Part shown: piece by piece, positions 56,333 through 64,000 of the stretch
Position numbering within the stretch: the first letter of the stretch is position 1
How the letters are laid out: each line of letters opens with the position of its first letter
Assembly: GCA_001599755.1 (NCBI GenBank)
Contig: BCHX01000004.1
Coordinates: forward strand, 1,736,001 to 1,800,000
Length of the DNA stretch: 64,000 nt
Source of the DNA: Gliomastix tumulicola
Taxonomy: Eukaryota; Ascomycota; Sordariomycetes; Hypocreales; Bionectriaceae
Reading direction: 5' to 3'
The notes under the pieces: model-generated
Told to the model about the DNA's origin: nothing
Database searches by the model: none
What the model saw: only the letters and a program-made list of their open reading frames with translations
Position numbers and translations under genes: made by a program

Positions 56333-58900
56333 TCAGCGGATCACATCGCCTTCTTTGTCAATNCCCTCTAGGTACTCTAAAATGTCGCTCCCTCCAAGAA
56401 GCCCCGCCCCTCCAACCATGGATTTCCTTTCACGGGACCACACCTCGTGGAACTTGACCGTCTTATCACTCGCGGCTATAACAAGGCAGCCTTCCTGTGA
56501 TGCCCCGTTGAACCTCGAGAACCGTCCGTCAGTCGGGCTGCCGGGGTAGGGGATGGCGTACAGAGCCCTCATGTCATTTTCCCAAGGGACTGCTGCTACC
56601 TGTTGACAATCGGGCCAGCTGAAGATCGCAATTCGATAGGGATGTTCTGGGTGCGCGTATCCAAACGTTGCAGCAATCTCTCGCCGAGTAGTCGACCAGG
56701 TCAGAGAAGTCACCTGTGCGGAAACCGCAATTGTGGCCAGAGCGGCCCCTGACTTGGTATGGAAGAAGTGTATCCCCTTGTCATGGGAGCCGCCTCCCGT
56801 AGCAACAAGGCCTTCTCGCCATGGACAGAATGCGATTGCCTTGACAGCTGCTCCGTGGGCCCAGCAATGTCTCTCGACACCACGACTGAGCTTCGGGATC
56901 GCATTGGTGAAGGACCGCACAAGCTGAAGTTCGGTTCCTTCCGCAGGAGACACCAAGCCAAAGTCGGCAGCGAAATCATCGGCGGGATGTGCTGGGCCGG
57001 CAAAGAACGACTCATCTGCGAACCCCGAGAGCTCTGAGATCTCCTGGGGCGGAAACGCCGAGGCCTGTCGGAACTGATACGTCTCGTGGCCAGGTCGAGC
57101 AGAGTGCCCGATGATCGTGTCCACGTCAAAGAGAAAGCACAAGTCATCGTTGCCACCAGATGCGAATGATTTCCCACTGGGTGACCAAGCCAGGCCACAG
57201 ACCTGCTGCTTGTGCACTGAGATCTTCGTTAACAGAGACACAGTGCCTGGCCAGGTATCTCTTGTCACTTCCCAGGCAAGCGGCCACTCCACGACATAGT
57301 AGTAGATTGTCCCCGACTCGTCGCCCACCAGAAGATCCTCGGTGACAACAGGAACTCCAGGATTCAGAGGGTTTTTGGATGCTCGTGTCGTGCATACCGG
57401 CCGCCAGCTCAGACAAGCTACGCTGCAGGGTTGTTGAATTTCGAAGCGAGGCAGCGAATCGCACATGGACATCAAGGCTAACGATCCATCGGCACGACCG
57501 ATAGCCAAAATGCTTTTGCCTCCGCCAGGAGATGAGAAGGAAACGGATGTGATCCATGCGTGATCCGAGGATACATTGTGTGTTGGCCGGGACCCGTGGC
57601 TTTCGGACCAAGTATAGAGCATGTTTCCCAGACCAACCGCCAAGGTATGGCATGTTGGGGAATACGCTAGCACGGAACAATAGAAGTCGTCTCGCAAGTC
57701 TGGCGCATCTAAGACCCTGCTACAAGCGTCAGCAGACTCGAATTGACTCTAAAGAGGTTGTTGGCGGTACGTACTTGAAAGGGGCTCTCGGGAGCGACCT
57801 GATGATGTCGTGCTTCGACCCTGCTGAAACCGCGATGTTAATGATTTCCAGTATGTCTAATGGTCTGAGGCAGAGTTGCCACAAACCTGAGTTTTCCTTG
57901 CCACCGACCCAACCTGACCCTGTCCAACTTGTCTTCCCCGAGTATGGAGGCACTTGGGGTGACCGAAGGAGTCTTGGAATAGATGGCTGCTGGCCAAACT
58001 CCAGCACCCTTCGCACTCGATCGATATCCAGGGCTAAAGCGATCCGCCCATGATACTTCTCCAAGTCTTCCAAAGGATTTGGCTTCGACAAAAGGAACGA
58101 GGAAGAAAACACACGAGCATGGGTTCCTCGGCGAAGGAGATGTCCGTGTCCGTCGTCTACCGGATTCACACTCGGCGCAAGACCGCCGATAGTCCATATA
58201 GTACCTCGACTGATCTGCCTGTCACTTTGACCGATAACCTGTGGTCTTGAGGCAATTCCTGGAGCTCCAAGAAGAAGTTAGCACATGTTTGGCTTGGTTC
58301 AGACGTAGGTAGAAGTTGCTAGTCACCTGGTAGTTGCGGCCTCGCGGGAGGCTGAAAGGAGTCCCCGGACCTTCTTCTTCTATGCCGAATGAAAGGATCC
58401 TGACACGCCAGGTTTGTTCTGACAATCTTCTCCGGCGGAGTTAAGCAGTGTAGGTGTTTTGTTGTCCAATACTTCTCCGACACAGGTCTCTTCTGGTTTC
58501 TCGGCGGAACGAAACGGTCGACACTTGCAGGTTGCGGACGACGCCCCTCATCAGGTCTTTGGGGCCGGGGAGCTCTTTTTTTGCCAGCACCTGATTTACT
58601 CGGCCTCTCCTAGGGGGGATGGGTTGAGTCATATTCACGCCCGGACTTGATGCTTTCAACGACCACCCCAGGATCGGGCTCGCACGTGGTATCGGTGACC
58701 GCGTCCTTATTCGTGTATCTTCTTCGATCGTAGCCCGAGCCTTGTCCATCGAGCGTGAGTATCCTCGGGGCTTTGGCTTTGGGTCGTTCCGTCGAGCTGT
58801 CGAGAGATGAATAGCCCGAATCGCCCGGGCTTTGCGGGTCTCTGACTATGCTCCTTGAGACCCTCCGACTCTGTCGACGGAGGCACGTCGTTGTTGACAT
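56333..58900 (-). CDS. ama1: Meiotic APC/C activator Ama1 (Cdc20/Fizzy family)
   Basis: A WD40 co-activator that brings substrates to the anaphase-promoting complex; Ama1 is the meiosis/sporulation member of the Cdc20/Cdh1 family. Five exons: 58900-58661, 58609-58327, 58258-57887, 57823-57775, 57716-56333, giving about 775 residues. The first donor is uncertain by six nt (end 58661, 58664 or 58667, all in phase). Exon 2 contains a C-box DRFVPPR, the APC-binding motif. Exon 3 has SRGTIWTIGGLAPSVNPV and DLEKYHGRIALALDIDRVRR. Exon 5 begins FKVLDAPDLRDDFYCSVLAY and carries the propeller, with HGAAVKAIAFCPWREGLVATGGG. The protein ends in Ile-Arg, the IR tail of APC/C co-activators. The 72-nt intron 3 is stop-free and in phase. 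One undetermined base (56363) is in a GGN codon, so the residue is glycine. Confidence 0.88.
56363..56363. other. Undetermined base (N)
   Basis: A single N in the last coding exon of ama1. It is the third position of a GGN glycine codon in minus-strand sense, so it does not change the protein. Confidence 0.95.
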
Positions 58901-59799
58901 CACCTCGAGCTTCAGGCACCGGAAAAACCCATTGGCCGGTATGCAGGCGAGCAACGTTGTTCTTCCAGCAAGGAACCCCGACAGGTGGAAATGAGTGTTG
59001 TAAAAGTACTATTGCTGATAAGTATTCGAAAGAGGCAGAGGAAGCAGGCAAAGCGGAACAGGCAAGGAAAGACAAGACGGTCAAAAAAACAAATGAAACA
59101 AGATAATCAATGAATGGGCGGGACCTCGATTGGATTGACTGGGTGCTGCGGGTTAGTAGTAGTCCTGTTACGCTTCATCCTCAAAGCGATGTGTAGGAAA
59201 GGGGAGGCTTTTTAGGGTTAGGAGGGCGGATGGAGGAGGAGAAGAGCGTAAGAATTGCAAGGGAAGTAAGGGAACTTTAGGTGCGTGGTCGGTGAGGTAG
59301 GAGGCAAGGCAGCTGGGTGTCGATGGCGGTCTCTTTCTGTTGCTCGATTGGATACCCTCGCCCTATTTGAAGTTTCGGCAGTGGAAGAAGCAGATACCGA
59401 CAGGGAGATGCAACACAGAGGCCAGCCCTGACACTGTTCCGTAATCTGGGCAGGCACGACCTAGATTTGACCTTCCCACTTCTAGTGACTGACTCTACAT
59501 CGACGGAAGCGGCAGGCTCTCCCCGCCCTGTTCCTTCCTTGCCAAATCACATCCACTATCGAGACATTCGCAGAGATGCATCCATCATTCACTAAGTCGC
59601 GGCAGATCAGCAGAGTCGGTCATAACAAAAATCAATTTATGCAAGCGTTAACAGATAAGGACATGTGCGAAAATGGTAAATATATACTGAGAATTGAAAC
59701 GACCACTTGCACCCGGCTCCTCCACGATGCTTTGATTGTCTCATTCGATTCCGCCGAAATAGCGAGACCATCCCCTAGCTCCCTCCCCTAAGACGTCGT
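58901..59799. promoter_or_regulatory. Spacer: ama1 promoter and chitinase 3' flank
   Basis: About 900 bp upstream of ama1 and downstream of the chitinase stop. A purine-rich stretch lies at about 59,025-59,105. No gene is seen. Confidence 0.5.
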
Positions 59800-61136
59800 C
59801 TAGTTCAGACCGTTCTTGATGTTGTCATAGACAGAGTTGGGGTAGCTGAGCTGGTTCTGGGTGGTGTCGATGCCACCCAGGCTGTCGACAGCAGTGTTGA
59901 TGAGGGAGTCGGCGCCGGTCTTGTCAGCGGAAGCCTCCCAGAACATGCTGCCACCAAGGCCGAGGCTCTTGAGGTACGCAACCTTCTCGCGGATCATGTC
60001 GGGGGTGTCGTAGGAGATCAGAGTGCGGGTGCTGGGGTTGTAGCTGTAGGTGGCACCGGCCTCGTCGTCGTACTCAACAGTGGCACCAGCCTGGGGAAGA
60101 GCCTTGTAGTCCCAGATACCGTTCTCCCAGCTACCCTCGCCAATACCGGTGAAAGGCTTGCCAGGGCCGTCAGTGCCAACGAAAGCACGGCCGTAGATGG
60201 GCATTCCGAGGATGAGCTTCTCAGGGGCAACACCGCCGGCGAGGTAAGCATCAACGGCGCTGGTGGTGGAGAAAGGAGTAGAGGTAGGGTTGGAGCCGCT
60301 GGGGTAGATGTTGGCCTGGTGGCCGCTGGTGGTGTCCCAGGAGCCGGCAAAGTCGTAGGCCATCAGGTTGATGTAGTCGAGGACGCCGTCAAGCTCAGCA
60401 AGCTTGAGCTTCTCGTAGTGAGTAGCACCGGCAGGGGCGGCGATGGAGAGCTCGAAGTGGTGTCCGCCGGCGTGCTGGGCAGAGTAGGCGTCGAGCTCGT
60501 CGCGGACAGCCTGGAGCAGCAGGATCATGTTATCAGCCTCCTGGGCGTTGGCGGGGTACTCCCAGTCAACATCGATACCGTCGAAGCCCCAGTCCTTCAG
60601 GAAGGCGACGGAAGTCTTGGCGAAGGTAGAACGGCTGGCCGCGGTAGAGGCGGCAGCAGGGAAGTTGGTAGACCAAGTCCAACCACCGATGGAGAGCATA
60701 ACCTTGAGGTTGCGGTTGGCCTTCTTGAGCTTGTACAGCTGCTTGACGCAGCCGTAGGCGTTGTTGCCAACGTCGTTCCAGCTGTCATCAGGGTAGTGCT
60801 TCTCCAGATCGGCATAGGTATCGCCGCTGAAGACAGTTCCGTCGGCACGGAGGTTCAGGAAAGAGTAGAGCAGATGGGTGATCTTGTTGGCAGGGATGTC
60901 CGCGGGCTGGTAGTTGCGAGCATAGATACCCCTTTTCAATACTCTGTTAGTCCTGGCGGAACAGACGCTTGATAGAGGGTCATGTCTTACCAGTTGACGA
61001 AGTAGACCGCGTTGACAGGGCCGTTGGCACGCTTGGCAACATCGACAGCCTGGCTCTCGACAGTAGGCATAGCCAATCCAGCCGCAGACTGGAAGGAGGC
61101 GAGGAGCGCCACCGTCTTGGTAAGAAGAGACAGCAT
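59800..61136 (-). CDS. Secreted GH18 endochitinase (42-kDa class)
   Basis: Hydrolyses chitin by the substrate-assisted GH18 mechanism, for cell-wall remodelling, nutrition or attack on other fungi or insects. Two exons, 61136-60991 and 60931-59800, give 425 residues, the usual length of the fungal 42-kDa group (Trichoderma Ech42/Chit42 type). A signal peptide (about residues 1-22) and a short pro-segment ending in Lys35-Arg36, a Kex2-type site, precede the mature enzyme. The catalytic motif FDGIDVDWEYP puts the acid Glu at about residue 173. SIGGWTWSTNFP at about residue 129 is the substrate-binding strand. YINLMAYDFAGSWD and LGLGGSMFWEASADK are conserved strands. No chitin-binding domain or GPI signal follows. 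The splice restores VYFVNWGIYARNYQP. Confidence 0.96.
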
Positions 61137-61315
61137 CGTGAAGAGGAACTGCGTCCTGTGTCTTGCAAGGGAGGGTGAGTCGTGTGTTTGCTAGCACCGG
61201 GCTAGGATCAAGGAGTGAAGGAATGTAAAGGGGGGCTGTAAAGGAATGTGAAGCCGTCCTGTTGCTGGGTTGCTGAGTAGAATCGAGAGCCAGGGAGAGG
61301 AGAGGGACGCAGTGA

Positions 61316-61323
61316 TACTTATA
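61316..61323 (-). promoter_or_regulatory. TATA-like element of the chitinase gene
   Basis: TATAAGTA (minus strand) lies about 180 bp upstream of the chitinase ATG. It is followed by a CT-rich leader with CCCTCTCCTCTCCC, a common layout for inducible secreted enzymes in fungi. It is a candidate core promoter only. Confidence 0.45.
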
Positions 61324-62594
61324 CAACATCAAAGGGAGGTCTCGCCATTGTCTGCACCCACGGGAAGCTATGGCGCTTGGGTCAAGTATCCATGTCCCTT
61401 CACAGCCTTTGTGTGATAGGATAGGATGGTACCAATCCAAGGCACGTCGCGTACCTCGATATGGCACCTACACCAGCGCATTCCATGCACGGTAGCGGCG
61501 GCCATGTTACCTGCTCCACGGCATGACCGGTAGCGTGACTTGCCTCATTGCGGCATTGGGAGCAAATAGGAGCTTCGCGATACTGGCCTGACTGCCTTGG
61601 ATGGAGCCGCGTGCGAGGCGGAGAGATGTTCCTGACTAAAGCCACCGGATCATGGCTTCATTCAAGGTGGGTAGAAGTGGCATAAGACCCAGCGATCTAT
61701 GGGCCGGGCAACGTTGCTCATCACTCCGCATGTGCGTGCCTGGATGCTGTATGGACGAGGTCCGCGTCTAGGAGATTATTGTCCCTGTCCTCTGCAAGGC
61801 ACCTTGGCAAGCTGAGGACTAGGCTCGCCTGGACACTGGTACCTACCTACCTACCTACTAGGTAGGGTATTGACGAGAATAGGGGTCTGCTGTACGTTGA
61901 AGGAGGTGCCGCGTGCATGCTTCTCGCTGCAACCTCAGGCCTGTCCTGGGCGGCAAATGGCAATGTCTTGTGCCTGATTCACCGAGGCGCGGCCTAGTTA
62001 AGATTGATAGCTGCCTCTTCCATACTATTCGACGACGTGTAAGTGAGGCTTCCGTATTGGGAAGGAGGCCGGGGAAGATGCAGGAGGCTATTCCAAGAAG
62101 GAGGATGGGGCCTCCGGCTCTTGGAGATGGACCCGGAACCCATTGCCATACACTGCCCTAGTGCCTTGGGCGCGCATCTAAAGGTCCACGTATGGATGTC
62201 CGATGCAGATGGGGACGACGTATCACCTGATACAGGAGTCGAGCGAGCCATGTGAAGCGTCGGTATCTCTAGGCCGGTGGTCATGGGAGCTCTATCAACC
62301 ACCAAATAGTGGGGGGAAAGATAGAACAGTAGCATCGATCAGTCCTTTGGGTGGCCTCCAGCAGCCACTGTCGCAACATCGACGTAGCAGACACTGTCCC
62401 TGGTGGTGTGCTGAGTATGCATCGTGATATCGAGGGTGCAGATAGCATGCGCAAATTAGTATCTCTCCATGTGTCCGTGTGTCAAAGGTTACCAAGCCGA
62501 GCATCCCAGCCTGCAACCCAAGAAACGGCATGGCCAGGAATGGTCATGTCGTTTGGTTTGGGTGCTGCAAGGCGACCAACCCATGCAATGCGAC

Positions 62595-62689
62595 CTGAGA
62601 TGCAGGATTTCGGACCTGCATTAATGCTTAGCATCTCAGCTCAGGTTCGAGGACGGTTACCCCAACGAGCCGACTTAGCCACTGAGCTG
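62595..62689. repeat. Nested inverted repeats, tRNA-like in part
   Basis: CTGAGAT (62595-62601) pairs with ATCTCAG (62633-62639). Inside it GCAGG (62602-62606) pairs with CCTGC (62615-62619) around an 8-nt loop ATTTCGGA. A second perfect 8-bp inverted repeat, CAGCTCAG (62637-62644) and CTGAGCTG (62682-62689), overlaps the first. The minus strand reads GCAGCTCAGTGGCTAAGTCG, which resembles a tRNA A-box. The plus strand has GGTTCGAGG, which resembles a B-box but on the opposite strand. No full cloverleaf folds, so I do not call a tRNA. Confidence 0.5.
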
Positions 62690-64000
62690 CCGAGGATAGC
62701 AGGTGGCTCAGCAGGATAAGGACACCTTGGGTCGGGTAAAAGCACTCGTCGACTGTCTCAGGATCTGCGCGGGGTGTGGAGACGGGCAGACGACCAACCG
62801 GCATCACGGTAAAGCAAAGGGAAGACCAGCAGGCGCAAGACACTGATCATCCAGACAGACTGTGGGTTGGAACGGTCCAGGAGTGTGACCGATGAAGCGA
62901 GATCACCCGGATCAGCATACTAGCAGTGGTTGACGGATCGTCAATGGCAGCTATCATGCGAACAAAGCATTGTGTGGAGGAACTGGCAGACTGACCAGGT
63001 CAAGAGGCGACCCGTGCAGTGTGTCTCCCTCGCTCGTCCATCCCTCCAGACCTCCGCACAGAGATGGCATGGTTCCGTGCGGGCTCTGCCTGTCCCTTAC
63101 ATCACGAAGGATGTAATTTTGGCCACCTCCTGCGCCGATTTCGCCAGGCACGCAAGCGAGGTGCCTGTCCAGGGTCCTGTGGCGCGGCGTCGGGACGAGA
63201 AATGAGGGCGTTTCGCTGCAACGTTACGCGACCAGTAAAATCCATTTACGCGCCCCCAAGGTGGAAGGCGGGCAGCTAGACTGCGGGACGCGCGCGTCGG
63301 GATAGGAGGAGGCATTCGAGAATAAACAGCATGTGAACAATCGGGTAAGTCAGGTCCCTTGGGAAGACGGATCGGTTTGATTGAAACAAAGGCCACCTCT
63401 GTGCTGGAAGCGAAAATGGAACCTAACCCACGGCAGGAGCCCGTGGAGGGCACCTGCGCCCACTTCCATGCGGAAAAGGGTGGTATTCTTGCCAGGCATT
63501 AACGAACCGAGCAAGGGCAGATGCAAGGGCGGATGGATGATGTAAACCTTCCAGGCATGAACCGGAACCCGGAAGAAGAATGCCATGTACCTATTGCATG
63601 AACTCTACCACAGTGGGACGACTGCTTGTCCACGAGAGAGGCAGTTGGACAGCTATGACAGCCTTGTGTGTACGAGTCGAATTAGGCAATGCATACGAAG
63701 GACACGATACCTAGGACTCGAGAAACAACCTGGCCCTCATCATATTCTAGAACTTGCAGCGAATGCTATTTCAGTTATGTCGAAAAGACCAGGCAATGTG
63801 CCTTGTCGTGAGGCAGTCGCTGATATCCCGTCTCCAGTTTGCAGCCGACTCCAGGGTAGGCATACACGTCATGGAGGTCAGACACGCACAGCCTGGGTGC
63901 AGCTCCCACCTTCAGTACCATCTCGAGCTGTCACTGTTGCCTGACCCAGAGATCAAACCACCCCTCCCCCCTTCCGACCAACTGCCGCTGAACACCCGCC

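Larger units (their letters stand above)
61137..64000. other. Gene-poor right end
   Basis: About 2.9 kb upstream of the chitinase with no convincing coding sequence. The first few hundred bases are the chitinase promoter. A run of four ACCT units leading into a near-palindrome lies at 61841-61867, and nested inverted repeats at 62595-62689. Open frames here are short, overlap in several frames and resemble nothing known. Confidence 0.5.

Noticed and set aside
60319..60972. A 217-codon plus-strand frame opposite the chitinase
   Set aside because: It is a shadow of a strongly biased coding sequence; its Gly/Val-rich translation reflects the antisense of chitinase codons.
62595..62705. A tRNA gene
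   Set aside because: Box-like words are on opposite strands, and no acceptor, D, anticodon and T arms can be drawn together.
1..64000. CRISPR array, prophage or bacterial insertion
   Set aside because: There are no regularly spaced repeats, no phage-like genes and no intron-free bacterial-type operons; the window is uniformly fungal in gene structure.

Overview
The window is a stretch of nuclear chromosome from a filamentous ascomycete, most likely a Sordariomycete. The evidence is: many short introns (about 50-75 nt) with GTRNGT donors and CTAAC branch sites; compact genes separated by a few hundred bases to about 1.5 kb; fungal-type proteins (Rav1, Sfi1, Ama1, an IRA-type RasGAP, a 42-kDa-type GH18 endochitinase); and extremely AT-rich blocks of the kind left by repeat-induced point mutation (RIP). 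I cannot name the species. Apart from the AT-rich blocks, nothing points to transferred DNA, a biosynthetic gene cluster, a provirus or an intact mobile element.

Layout, left to right. 1-1.4 kb: AT-rich RIP-like sequence. 1.5-4.8 kb (-): 2-oxoglutarate dehydrogenase E1. 5.3-5.6 kb: a 15-nt tandem repeat and a second AT-rich block. 5.6-14.3 kb (-): a 14-exon neurofibromin/IRA-type RasGAP. 15.1-18.3 kb (-): nuclear 5'-3' exoribonuclease Rat1. 19.2-22.5 kb (+): Uso1/p115 tether. 22.9-24.7 kb (+): PRMT3. 24.8-27.3 kb (-): an OPT transporter with a 9-nt exon. 27.8-32.2 kb (-): Rav1. 33.6-37.1 kb (-): Sfi1. 37.7-38.0 kb (+): a 60-residue twin-CX9C NDUFAF8-like protein. 38.1-41.4 kb (-): cytoplasmic isoleucyl-tRNA synthetase. 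42.4-43.6 kb (+): Hym1/MO25. 44.0-45.7 kb (-): the SWIB subunit of SWI/SNF. 46.9-49.3 kb (-): PDK1-type kinase. 50.7-51.5 kb (+) and 52.9-53.7 kb (+): two proteins of unknown function. 55.0-55.9 kb (+): SNARE Syn8. 56.3-58.9 kb (-): APC/C activator Ama1. 59.8-61.1 kb (-): secreted GH18 chitinase. 61.1-64.0 kb: no gene seen.

The genes are mostly core housekeeping functions and do not form one pathway. Loose themes are signalling (RasGAP, PDK1, Hym1), vesicle and pH homeostasis (Uso1, Syn8, Rav1), cell-cycle and spindle-pole functions (Sfi1, Ama1) and mitochondrial metabolism (Kgd1, NDUFAF8-like). Exon models were built by hand from splice signals and reading-frame continuity. Every multi-exon model sums to a whole number of codons; boundaries that remain ambiguous are flagged.

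I found no clear undescribed system. The best leads are: a 63-nt frame-preserving, stop-free intron inside the RasGAP catalytic domain, almost exactly where mammalian NF1 carries its alternative 21-residue insert; a PRMT3 in which three of the four zinc-finger ligands are replaced; the 9-nt exon of the OPT gene; and the RasGAP 3' end running directly into an AT-rich block.
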